A stretch of 13,344 bases of DNA from Candidatus Omnitrophota bacterium (GTDB lineage: Bacteria > Omnitrophota > Gorgyraeia > Pluralincolimonadales > Pluralincolimonadaceae), in the NCBI GenBank assembly GCA_041653595.1, contig JBAZFB010000029.1, forward strand, positions 1-13,344. Direction: 5' to 3'. Below the pieces are notes generated by a model. The model searched no databases, was not told where the DNA came from, and was given only the letters and a program-made list of their open reading frames with translations. The translations under genes were made by a program, and so were the position numbers. Position 1 is the stretch's first letter, and every line of letters starts with the position of its first letter. Positions 1-8,080 of this stretch are shown in pieces.

Positions 1-273
1 GGCCGCGGGTCTCCTCCGAGGTGGTCTTGTGTTCGAATCCCGGCTTTTAAGGTCAAAACAGCCGACACCATAGGCGCGGGCGACGCTTTTACAGCAGGGC
101 TTATCTATAAGCTTATAGAACAGGGAAGAGCAGAATTCTTCTCCAATATAAGGCCCAACATGATATTCGCTTCGGCAGTTTCCGCGTTAATCTGTACTAA
201 ACCAGGCGCGAATAAAGGATTAAAAGATATAAAACAGGTCAATTCATTTCTTTTGAAAAATATTGACTTATAG
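1..273 (+). CDS. PfkB-family carbohydrate kinase, C-terminal fragment
   Basis: The frame is open from base 1 to the TAG at 271-273 (90 residues), so the gene is cut by the left edge. Residues 22-30 read DTIGAGDAF. This is the PfkB/ribokinase signature 2, whose GAGD forms the anion hole and carries the catalytic Asp (D28) that activates the sugar hydroxyl for phosphorylation by ATP. The preceding IPAFKVKTA and the following helix with an ASAVSALICTKPGA segment fit the end of fructokinase/ribokinase-type proteins, which act in the cytoplasm. The substrate cannot be told from this fragment. The first 11 codons (GRGSPPRWSCV) fit the family less well than the rest, so an error or junction near the contig edge is possible. 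The gene was missed by a simple ORF call because its start lies outside the window. Confidence 0.85.
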   Translation, partial: GRGSPPRWSCVRIPAFKVKTADTIGAGDAFTAGLIYKLIEQGRAEFFSNIRPNMIFASAVSALICTKPGANKGLKDIKQVNSFLLKNIDL

Positions 274-291
274 GGCATATTCTGGTATACT
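263..291 (+). promoter_or_regulatory. Sigma70-type promoter for the MutS-like operon
   Basis: A TTGACT -35 box (263-268) and a TATACT -10 box (286-291) are separated by exactly 17 bp. A TG at 283-284 makes an extended -10 element. The -35 box lies in the last codons of the kinase gene. The predicted start near 298 gives a leader of about 90 nt before the ATG at 388. It is the best promoter match on the plus strand of the window. Confidence 0.7.
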
Positions 292-324
292 TTATTTTAA
301 TAATTATTTTGCGTTGTTTAAGAT

Positions 325-347
325 AAGCCATAAAGAAGGGCTTTTTT
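325..347 (+). terminator. Weak hairpin plus T-run in the leader
   Basis: AAGCC (325-329) can pair with GGCTT (339-343) around a 9-nt loop, and a run of T follows (through 347). The stem is only 5 bp, so this is a weak intrinsic terminator at best. It could end the kinase transcript. It also lies downstream of the predicted start of the next operon, so it could attenuate that operon. Confidence 0.25.
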
Positions 348-387
348 AAATTAGCTGATATTAAAGACTTTTTAAAGGTGTTAAATT

Positions 388-3300
388 ATGAGAAGAAGAA
401 TTAGCATATTCTACATAGCTTTAATATTTATGCTAATGGAGTTATTTTTAAGGCATGATGCGGCTTGTTCATCAGATAATACTTACTTGCGGCCTCCATT
501 GTTATTCGGCAATATCGTTTATAAAAATGAATGGGATCCCGCGTGGGGCGAGCCTAGCGAAGAATCTATGAGGATAGCTAGAAATATCCTTAGAAACAGC
601 GATAACAAAGACTTTTTCCTGGGATTTCCGACTACCTCATTTAACGTAGAACTATTGGAAGTCAATAAAATATGGCTAGAAACGCAAAAAGCAATAGATG
701 TTTTTAAAGCTATATGCAAGATAAACTTTGACTGGGCGGCGGCTATATTGATGCAGCCTCACATGTCCAATCACATATCGACCCAGCCTCTTATATCCAA
801 CCATATTTTTTTAGAGTATATATTAAAAGTTGATTATGATAAGCCGTATCTGGCGGCGGTCCTGACCAGGGGTTTGAAACTTTCAGAATCCCGGTCTTAT
901 GTGGGGTTGATAACAAAAGTTTATAAGATGGATTTTTACGATGAAGAGGTCTGCTATATTTTTTGCAGAAGCTATTCTCGCAGCATAGGATATTCGGAGG
1001 AAAAAGAAAGGAAATTCCTGTCTATGCTGGATGACGAAAGCGTCAGTTTCTTGATAAATAGTCACTCCCGTATTTTAGAAAGCAGGCTGAAAATAGAAAA
1101 TGTCAAAAATGAAACAGCCCGGATAGAGGAGCTAAGGAAGGAAAAGTTGGGATTATCCATAGCTTTAATAAACGAAAGACCTGGGATAAAAGAATTCCTT
1201 TCTTCTTTAAGTTATAAATGGCTCGGCTTATCAGAAGAAGGACTTCCAATCTCAATAGCGCTGCATGAGCTTCGAAATAACTGGGACAGTTTTAATCTAG
1301 ATCCTAAAGTAAATCTTTCTGTGCCTATAGGCGACGCATTTTTAGAGCGTGTGGATGTTAAGCTGTTAAGGCAGATGATACGAAGCGATATTCAAAGAAA
1401 AACAAGCGAAAACAGCAAGCATCTGGTATATGTAATTTCTCTTATTCAGAAAGAAGATACGGCATGGTTATTAAAAACACTGGAAGAGTTATTGCCTGAT
1501 AAGGAACGCGATGAATGGACGATCTCATTGATCGCCATTAACATACGAGAACAATCTCTGCGGACAGCCGGCGATATAGTTAATTCATATGAAAATAAAT
1601 TAAAAGTACGCGCGTATTTTTTAAAGACAGATATTACGGACGCCGGACAAGTATCCGCTTTGACAGATTTAATTTCTAGGAATAAGCTGTCAGGAGTAGC
1701 GGATGGGGTTATGCATAATACGGGCTGCGCGACTTTGGGAACTCGCGAAAAATTTTATTTTCAATTCTTACGTAAGTTTTGCGGTAAAAATGCGTGGTTG
1801 GAGGTAGATAGGGAAGAATCGTATTCGGCTATCTGCTTAAAGAAGCTGGCTCCCACAGAAGCCAGGGAGTACATGGAAGGCGATGAGCGCTATGTTAATA
1901 AAATCACGAGTTGTGGTTTTACGCTTATGCCTGTATTTTTATGTCAAGGTACGGGCTATGCGCTCAGGGTTCCCATATCAGGCGGTTCTTACGAAAGAAC
2001 GAAAACCGCTTATAAACACCTGGCTGAAATTAATAAATATGCGGAATCGGTGATTAGGGGAGTTTCGTCAGATACAGCGGTCTTGACGCTGCAGACAGAC
2101 GATCGCGCAATAAAAGATGAATTGGGCGAAGAACTGGAATATCGCTTTAATGGATATGAGAGAGGGGCGCTATTAAGTATGATCCATAGTCCCTCTAAAT
2201 CCCGCGGCGAGATTGAAGCGAGACAAAACGCGATAGACGCGTTCAGAAACCTTCCTGAGAGCAAGCAAGACCGGTTATTAGAAAGCAAAAAAGCCATGTA
2301 CGAATTTACTATCAATTTATATAATCTGGTTGGCAATCAAAATAGGGATGAATTTGTTTTGCTCGCTAAAAAAAGCGGCTATGACGCGGCAAAGTTTATC
2401 AAGCTGCTGGAAGGGCAAAAACAAGATGATCGAACTGAGTCCATACTGAAAAGTATCCGCGAGTCAGTATCTGTTTTACCGCAATATAAAGATTGTATAA
2501 ATGATTTCTTGAAAGAATTCGAAACAGTCGATGATCCTCTGGTAATCGCTCTTGTAGGCATATTAAAGAGCCGTTACAGAGAATTTAATATTCGCGATTT
2601 TCAGGATGTTCTCACATTTCTGCGCGACAGAGGTCCTGAGGCAGTATCTGAATTAACGGGATATTCCCTTGATGTATTGAGCGTCGGGGTTAAAATAGGC
2701 TTATTTTTCGAGTTCGCGAATTTTATAAAGGAGAATGAGTATTGTAAGGCTAGTTTTGACAGTGCTAAGCCGGTATTTTACCAGGACGGGTGGAATTTTA
2801 TGCGTAAAAAGAAGGGCCAGATAAAAAATCCTTCCGGCACTAATGCTACTATTAAACTCCTTACCGGTTCGAATATGTCGGGAAAAAGTTTTTTCCTGGT
2901 CCAGAATCTTTTTATACAGCTTTTGGGGCAATCTTTTGGGTTTATCCCAGCCGCGTCCGGAAATTTGCGTATCTATGACCAGATAGTTTTTATTGACCGC
3001 GCCGCCACTGACGCGACCATGAATCTAAGCGCTTTCGGAAGCGAGGTGGGAAAATGGAAGAATACTCTGGATACAATAGGAAACAAGGCGCTATACCTCG
3101 TGGATGAAGGTTTTTCAACAACATCTCCTGATGATCAGGCAAAACTTCTCGCGGGCGCGTCGGATTTATTCCGCGATAATAACGCTCATGCCATACTGGC
3201 CACCCATAACGAGCAATTTATAATGGGTCAGCAGAAGAAACCCGGTACCGTCGTTTATCACTTTGAAGCGATAATCAATAAAGTAGCTTTTAAACAAAAA

Positions 3301-5868
3301 GATGAGAGCGAAGACAGCTATGATGATAAGAAAAAGGGGCCGATTACCTTCACGCATAAACTTAAAGACGGTTTTGACGACTCTAAGGCGCTTGAAGTGG
3401 CGAAGCAATTAGGGCTGCAAAAGAGCCTTATTGACCGCTCAAAGGATTTTTTGGCGGGAAAGCCTGGTCCCATAAAAGTACCACGTTCCAAGACAACAGC
3501 AGAAATAAAATCGTATACGCCTGGGGAGCGCATCCGGCTTAAAAAGAAACTGGGTAATTTCTTGCCGTTTTTCCCATATGAGGACGTCCTGGAAGAACGG
3601 GAAGACACGCCTGTTATTTCAGGCGAATCAAAGCCCCTTCAATGGAGATACGGCAACGCTTCCGAAGAAGCGATGTACCGTGACAGGTCTGGCAGAAAAC
3701 TTAATTTTAATCCTGTATTCACGCTTTTCAGCGGCGACCGCGATTTCAGCCCATGGTCTATAACTAACGCTGATTACGGTATTTTAAGGAATTCTGAAGT
3801 GTTAGAAAGCATCCACCTGATCATTATGTCATCTCCTTCGCGCGACCCAAGGGAAATTCTGGAGCGGCAGCGTATGTTCAAGGCGATATTAAGCGATAAG
3901 GAAAGCTTCAAAGGCGGTGATTGGAAGGTTTCCATGATGATTGGCAATATCGGCAGTTATCTTGAAGGGTTTCAGTTAAGTGAAGCATCCCCTATTGACA
4001 GGTTTAATCTTTATATGTTGCTTGAGTCTTTGCAGGAAATCGAAAGGTTCGACGCGACCCAAGCTCGCACTGACCTTTTTCTTAAAATACTGGACATGAA
4101 CCTCAAGCTTAACGGATCATCCCTGGAAAAAATAGGAGTGTCGGATGAGCTTTCAAAGATATCAGACATCTGGAAGCTGCAAAAAGAAATGCGCGATTTT
4201 GAGAATAAATATACTTTTAATAAAACAAATGAAAATGACCCTGAAATGCCTGGAAAAAGAAAGCGGATTTACGATGAGCTTAAGCGGCTTACGGGAATAG
4301 AAAGATGGTCTACAATAGAATACGGCGCGGGCGATATAGTTAAAAAAATTCTTATTGATATTTTTCGGAAAGCTACAGGCGTTGACATAAATGAAGGCGG
4401 AAATCCAGGCCTTTTAATAGAATTTCTTAAGGAAAGCGAAAGCGTGGGCACATTAAAAGCTGTATCGGCTTTTGAACCGGAAAACTGGGATATCGCGGAA
4501 AAAGCTCTTGGTGAGATAATGGAGGCGGTCAGGAATGAAAAATATGACGGTATGGGCATATTTATTTCCGATTATATCAGGTTTTCCGAGAGCTTGCGCG
4601 CCTTACTGTGTAAAGAAGATACCTTGACTGAATTCGTCGCGTGGCTCAAAAGCTATGACTCGGTCCATTTGCACCAGATAGCGAACTATTACGAATTCAT
4701 CCTGAGGCCCATTGTCGGGAAGAGTAAAAACGGCAGGGAATACCTGGCGGAACTAAAAAAAATAAAGATCGATGTTGATAAGGCAAAGGCGGAAAAAGAA
4801 AAATGGCAGGAACTTTCCAGGTCACATGACTACGCTTCCATGCTCTCCATGGCAAAAGACTGGCTGCAGGAAAGGTATAGTTATCTTTCGAAACTCTCCG
4901 AAAATGACCCAGGTTATTACGGGAGAAAAGATGAGGACCTTAAGCATATAAAAGTGCTTCTTGAGGCAGCACAAGGAGTAGTCGCAATCGATGAAGCTTC
5001 CGTTAAACAGGAAATAGAAAAGTTCCTTAAAGAAAATTACGGCCGAAGCTTAGAAAACTCGGAATTTAGCGCAAGATACACTGATAAAAGGCAGCGCCGC
5101 CGCCATCTTGATGGAAGGCAGATATGGCCCGAGATCTCGAAATTATTCAAGTTGTTTTCGCTCGCTTTCATTATAGAAGATAACAGATGGAAAGAAGTCG
5201 CATTTACCGACAATCCGGAACTTTCCATAACAAATGCCTGGAGCGTTGTTAAGACAAAAAGTGAGCAGGTCCGCAATTCAGCCAGGTTCGGCTCAGGCGA
5301 GATGGCGCGCCTTTTCAGCGGTTCCAATATGTCAGGCAAGACATTCCACATGAAACAGCTCATATGGGCAATATTATCGGCGCAGGCTACGGGTTTCGCG
5401 CCGTGTGACAACATGACATCGCCTATTTTCGATAAAGTCCTGTATATCGACAGGGTTAAGGCGGAAAGCGACCGTAATATATCCTCATTTGGCCTGGAAG
5501 TGGAATACTGGAAAAGATTTTTTGATCACGCGTCAACCAGCGGGCTTGTGTTCGGCGCAATTGACGAGGCAGGTTCGACCACCTCGCCTAAATATCAGTC
5601 CGCTCTTTCATATGCCATCGCGGACGAGATGCTGGCGCTCGGCAATATGCTTGCCATGGCTTCGCACAACCATGATTTCCTTGACGCGTTCCATGAGGCG
5701 AATAAAGACCGCACAGCCATATACCATTTAAAGACACATGAAACGGAAGACGGCGGCATCATATTTGATTATGTTCTGGAGAAAGGCCATGCCTCGTCAA
5801 ATGCCATCAAGGTCGCCGAACAGCTTGGCTTAGGTATGGTTACGCGTTTTATTAAGAGCTCCTTGTAA
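388..5868 (+). CDS. Tandem double MutS-like ATPase with N-terminal signal or anchor sequence
   Basis: This 1826-residue protein has two MutS-type ATPase cassettes. Cassette 1 has Walker A TGSNMSGKS (826-834), signature LSAFGSEV, Walker B and D-loop VDEGFSTTSP (D906, E907) and H-loop ATHN (H940). Cassette 2 has SGSNMSGKT (1644-1652), SSFGLEV, IDEAGSTTSP (D1726, E1727) and SHN (H1760). The Walker lysines are 818 residues apart. Each half also has a MutS lever-like segment, SPSKSRGEIEARQ near 600 and SPSRDPREILERQ near 1150, resembling the LLDPxxIxxRQ of MutS domain III. MutS is normally about 850 residues and dimeric, so this could be a single-chain pseudo-dimer. No DNA-reading domain I (F-x-E) is recognised. 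The N-terminus has basic residues, a hydrophobic stretch (6-21) and then NTYLRPP (31-37), suggesting export or membrane anchoring, which is odd for an ATPase. The SD AAAGGTG (374-380) supports the ATG at 388. The role is unknown. Confidence 0.85.
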   Translation: MRRRISIFYIALIFMLMELFLRHDAACSSDNTYLRPPLLFGNIVYKNEWDPAWGEPSEESMRIARNILRNSDNKDFFLGFPTTSFNVELLEVNKIWLETQKAIDVFKAICKINFDWAAAILMQPHMSNHISTQPLISNHIFLEYILKVDYDKPYLAAVLTRGLKLSESRSYVGLITKVYKMDFYDEEVCYIFCRSYSRSIGYSEEKERKFLSMLDDESVSFLINSHSRILESRLKIENVKNETARIEELRKEKLGLSIALINERPGIKEFLSSLSYKWLGLSEEGLPISIALHELRNNWDSFNLDPKVNLSVPIGDAFLERVDVKLLRQMIRSDIQRKTSENSKHLVYVISLIQKEDTAWLLKTLEELLPDKERDEWTISLIAINIREQSLRTAGDIVNSYENKLKVRAYFLKTDITDAGQVSALTDLISRNKLSGVADGVMHNTGCATLGTREKFYFQFLRKFCGKNAWLEVDREESYSAICLKKLAPTEAREYMEGDERYVNKITSCGFTLMPVFLCQGTGYALRVPISGGSYERTKTAYKHLAEINKYAESVIRGVSSDTAVLTLQTDDRAIKDELGEELEYRFNGYERGALLSMIHSPSKSRGEIEARQNAIDAFRNLPESKQDRLLESKKAMYEFTINLYNLVGNQNRDEFVLLAKKSGYDAAKFIKLLEGQKQDDRTESILKSIRESVSVLPQYKDCINDFLKEFETVDDPLVIALVGILKSRYREFNIRDFQDVLTFLRDRGPEAVSELTGYSLDVLSVGVKIGLFFEFANFIKENEYCKASFDSAKPVFYQDGWNFMRKKKGQIKNPSGTNATIKLLTGSNMSGKSFFLVQNLFIQLLGQSFGFIPAASGNLRIYDQIVFIDRAATDATMNLSAFGSEVGKWKNTLDTIGNKALYLVDEGFSTTSPDDQAKLLAGASDLFRDNNAHAILATHNEQFIMGQQKKPGTVVYHFEAIINKVAFKQKDESEDSYDDKKKGPITFTHKLKDGFDDSKALEVAKQLGLQKSLIDRSKDFLAGKPGPIKVPRSKTTAEIKSYTPGERIRLKKKLGNFLPFFPYEDVLEEREDTPVISGESKPLQWRYGNASEEAMYRDRSGRKLNFNPVFTLFSGDRDFSPWSITNADYGILRNSEVLESIHLIIMSSPSRDPREILERQRMFKAILSDKESFKGGDWKVSMMIGNIGSYLEGFQLSEASPIDRFNLYMLLESLQEIERFDATQARTDLFLKILDMNLKLNGSSLEKIGVSDELSKISDIWKLQKEMRDFENKYTFNKTNENDPEMPGKRKRIYDELKRLTGIERWSTIEYGAGDIVKKILIDIFRKATGVDINEGGNPGLLIEFLKESESVGTLKAVSAFEPENWDIAEKALGEIMEAVRNEKYDGMGIFISDYIRFSESLRALLCKEDTLTEFVAWLKSYDSVHLHQIANYYEFILRPIVGKSKNGREYLAELKKIKIDVDKAKAEKEKWQELSRSHDYASMLSMAKDWLQERYSYLSKLSENDPGYYGRKDEDLKHIKVLLEAAQGVVAIDEASVKQEIEKFLKENYGRSLENSEFSARYTDKRQRRRHLDGRQIWPEISKLFKLFSLAFIIEDNRWKEVAFTDNPELSITNAWSVVKTKSEQVRNSARFGSGEMARLFSGSNMSGKTFHMKQLIWAILSAQATGFAPCDNMTSPIFDKVLYIDRVKAESDRNISSFGLEVEYWKRFFDHASTSGLVFGAIDEAGSTTSPKYQSALSYAIADEMLALGNMLAMASHNHDFLDAFHEANKDRTAIYHLKTHETEDGGIIFDYVLEKGHASSNAIKVAEQLGLGMVTRFIKSSL

Positions 5869-5884
5869 CCAACGCGCTGTCACT

Positions 5885-6379
5885 ATGGGAAAGATTGAGA
5901 TAAAAATAGGCGATATCACCAAAGAAAACACGGATGCTATTGTGAATGCCGCCAATACCTCGCTTTTAGGAGGGGGAGGGGTGGATGGGGCTATTCACAG
6001 GACTGCAGGGCCTGATCTTTTGAAAGAATGCCGCACTTTAGGCGGCTGTAAGACAGGGCAGGCAAAGATCACCAATGGATATAACCTCCTGGCTAAATAT
6101 GTGATACACGTGGTTGGGCCTGTATGGCATGGCGGCAACAATAACGAAGAGCCGCTCCTGGCAGGTTGTTATACAAACGCCTTAAGGCTTGCGAAAGAGT
6201 ATAATATTAAAACCATAGCGTTTCCCGCTATAAGCACAGGCGCGTACAGATTTCCTATAGATAAAGCGGCAAAAATAGCCAAGGAAACCGTCATAAATTT
6301 TCTATCCAAAAATCCTGAAATAGAAAAAGTGATTTTTGTCTGTTTTAATAAAGAAATTTTGAATAGCTATAACACATGA
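5885..6379 (+). CDS. Macro-domain protein (ADP-ribose / O-acetyl-ADP-ribose hydrolase type)
   Basis: The 164-residue protein is essentially one macro domain, the usual length for stand-alone YmdB/MacroD-type enzymes. The visible ligand-binding elements are GDIT (9-12), NAAN (21-24), the glycine-rich loop GGGGVDGAIH (29-38) and AISTGAYRFP (115-124). N24, D34 and the STGAY loop are the residues that hold ADP-ribose in the MacroD/YmdB class. Members of this class remove ADP-ribose from acidic side chains or deacetylate O-acetyl-ADP-ribose. There is no signal peptide, so it should act in the cytoplasm. It begins 16 bp after the MutS-like gene and has no clear Shine-Dalgarno, which suggests translational coupling. 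Its stop overlaps the next start (ATGA). The family is certain, but the exact substrate is not. Confidence 0.93.
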   Translation: MGKIEIKIGDITKENTDAIVNAANTSLLGGGGVDGAIHRTAGPDLLKECRTLGGCKTGQAKITNGYNLLAKYVIHVVGPVWHGGNNNEEPLLAGCYTNALRLAKEYNIKTIAFPAISTGAYRFPIDKAAKIAKETVINFLSKNPEIEKVIFVCFNKEILNSYNT

Positions 6380-7611
6380 AAAAGATAAACATGATATTTA
6401 ACGTGATTTTAATGTTTCTGCTTATAGGCCCGGGATTTGCCTATTCAATCGATACGCTCCGCGTCCCGGTAAATACGAAACAAACTATCGACCGCGCGGA
6501 AAAAATTGAGGTCAAAATTAAGCTGGCGGATATTATTTCCCGTATCGGAAACCAGGCAGGGCCGCCGGTTATTTATAATATGCGGCCTTTTAACCTGGAT
6601 GATTTTATTGGATCGGTCAAACAGAGCAAAGTCTTTAATAATCACTATGGCGGAGACTGGCGGAGTTTCCTCAAAGACCTTGAAAACAATCACAGGTCAC
6701 CTGCCTATGCATTTCTATTAGACCGCCTACAGCCCAAGCATAAAAGCCACATTTACAGGATCAAAGAGCAGCACGCATTGATAAAAGAGATGGTGCCGGA
6801 CCTTATTGCCGAGAAAATAAATGCAAGAAAAGCCAGCGAACCAATATACATAAGGCTTGTGACTCTTGGCGGGGAATATGACCCTTTTTCCCTGGGCACC
6901 ACACTGATAGAATCCATAGAGAGTGAACTAAAAAATAACTATCCTGATCTGGCATTAGGCAGGGACGTTATCCTTAAGATACAGGATGTCCAAATAGATC
7001 CTGGCGTGAACAACGAAATAAAAAAGATAAAAGAGTTTACCGTGAAACAGACGATGTATGAAGGCCGGCCTGTTCCCGAAGAGGTGAAACAGCATATAAA
7101 AGCGTTGAACAAGAACAGGGATAGATTGTCGAATATTATAAAATTCAGATATGGCTCCATGGGGGACACGAGGCCGGGCGGATTAATGGCAGATGTTTTA
7201 AAAGATAACCCGGATCTGGCCGTATGCAATCTTGTTTTTTACCATCTTGATGTAGGGCACCAGAAAAATTTCATAGATTTTATAGGCCGGACCGCTTCGG
7301 AAAAAACTACATTACTGTTCGCTTTCAATACAGAACTGCTTACCTATGGGGATGACAGGTATGTGGATGAATTCAATGGCGACAGAGACCTTATGCTCCA
7401 GGTCCGTCCGACATACGCGAAAGACTATCCGCCTCTTTTCGAGAAATATTTTAAATTAAAGAGCGTGCCGATTGGACAATTGAACTCGAATTTTTACATT
7501 ATGCATAGAAAAGACGCGCTGAGCCGCCTTGAAGATACAAAAAATCGGGCATTCCAGCCTGAAATATACAATATTTTAAGCGCAAATAAAATGCTGCAGA
7601 AAACTCTCTAA
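6376..7611 (+). CDS. Exported protein with a degenerate CheR-like methyltransferase fold
   Basis: The 411-residue protein begins with a signal peptide (hydrophobic core about 7-20, probable cleavage after FAYS at 24), followed by IDTLRVP (25-31). The body resembles CheR-type SAM methyltransferases in motif order. IRLVTLGGEYDPFSLG (159-174) lines up with the CheR motif AGCSTGEEPYSLA. VILKIQDVQID lines up with the ILATDID acidic-loop strand. DLAVCNLVFYHLD (280-292) lines up with the FCRNVLIYFD strand. The glycine-rich SAM loop is altered (LGGEYDP), so SAM binding may be lost. No chemotaxis gene is nearby. The start overlaps the macro-domain stop by 4 bp, so the two are probably translationally coupled. 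The CheR relation is read from motifs by eye and is moderately sure. A signal peptide on such a fold is unusual. Confidence 0.6.
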   Translation: MKKINMIFNVILMFLLIGPGFAYSIDTLRVPVNTKQTIDRAEKIEVKIKLADIISRIGNQAGPPVIYNMRPFNLDDFIGSVKQSKVFNNHYGGDWRSFLKDLENNHRSPAYAFLLDRLQPKHKSHIYRIKEQHALIKEMVPDLIAEKINARKASEPIYIRLVTLGGEYDPFSLGTTLIESIESELKNNYPDLALGRDVILKIQDVQIDPGVNNEIKKIKEFTVKQTMYEGRPVPEEVKQHIKALNKNRDRLSNIIKFRYGSMGDTRPGGLMADVLKDNPDLAVCNLVFYHLDVGHQKNFIDFIGRTASEKTTLLFAFNTELLTYGDDRYVDEFNGDRDLMLQVRPTYAKDYPPLFEKYFKLKSVPIGQLNSNFYIMHRKDALSRLEDTKNRAFQPEIYNILSANKMLQKTL

Positions 7612-7644
7612 CGGCTGTTATTTTCTCAGCACATTTCCCTTTAC

Positions 7645-7673
7645 TTGCCTGACCCAACGCGTTATTATATATA
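7645..7673 (+). promoter_or_regulatory. Candidate promoter for the membrane protein / TPR unit
   Basis: TTGCCT (7645-7650) and TATATA (7668-7673) are spaced 17 bp apart in the 86-bp gap after the CheR-like gene. The predicted start near 7680 leaves a leader of roughly 18 nt that contains the strong SD. The -35 box is only a partial match. Confidence 0.4.
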
Positions 7674-7697
7674 CAATTACAAAAAAGGAGGGGCTTT

Positions 7698-8063
7698 ATG
7701 AAACTTTTTCTGCTGCTCATGTCTTTATTTTGGATAGCGGTCGGAATAACGCTTATCCTGTCTCCCGCAAAATTCAAATCGTTTTATACCCGCCTGATAA
7801 AACCCGCAAAAGCGCTGTTCATTTTGCCCTTAGTTATCGGGTTATTGCTTATCTGGTCATCGCCCGCGTCAAAACTTGAATGGTTCATAAAAATACTGGG
7901 CATTATAGCCCTGATTAAGGGTATATTCATCCTGATATCCCCGATAGATACTATAAAATCTATAATCAACTGGGCAATGAGCCGGCCTGATAAATTCTAT
8001 CGATTATATGGAGTTTTTATAATACTTTTAGGTATTATAGCGGGTTGGAGCGTAACGTGGTAA
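7698..8063 (+). CDS. Small four-helix integral membrane protein, function unknown
   Basis: The 121-residue protein is almost entirely hydrophobic. Probable membrane helices lie at about 3-22, 36-54, 61-82 and 100-119. The two halves look alike: FWIAVGITLILSP followed by KFKSFYTRL in the first, and LIKGIFILISP followed by DTIKSIINW in the second. This points to an internal duplication of a two-helix unit. I do not recognise a named family with confidence; it resembles short conserved-hypothetical inner-membrane proteins. A very strong SD, AAGGAGGGG (7685-7693), supports the ATG at 7698. The TPR gene follows 17 bp later, suggesting co-transcription and a possible membrane association between the two products. 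Confidence 0.75.
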   Translation: MKLFLLLMSLFWIAVGITLILSPAKFKSFYTRLIKPAKALFILPLVIGLLLIWSSPASKLEWFIKILGIIALIKGIFILISPIDTIKSIINWAMSRPDKFYRLYGVFIILLGIIAGWSVTW

Positions 8064-8080
8064 GAGAGCAGGTTAGAATA

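Noticed and set aside
10..45. tRNA 3' part suggested by GTTCGAATCCC
   Set aside because: The supposed T-arm has only weak pairing, no acceptor stem or CCA follows, and the bases are in frame with the PfkB kinase (R-I-P-A-F).
388..480. Lipoprotein signal in the MutS-like protein (DAAC)
   Set aside because: Asp at -3 and the Arg-His-Asp before it do not fit a lipobox.
8045..8080. TTG start for the TPR gene
   Set aside because: It would put 12 charged residues before a clear signal peptide and overlap the previous gene. ATG 8081 fits better.
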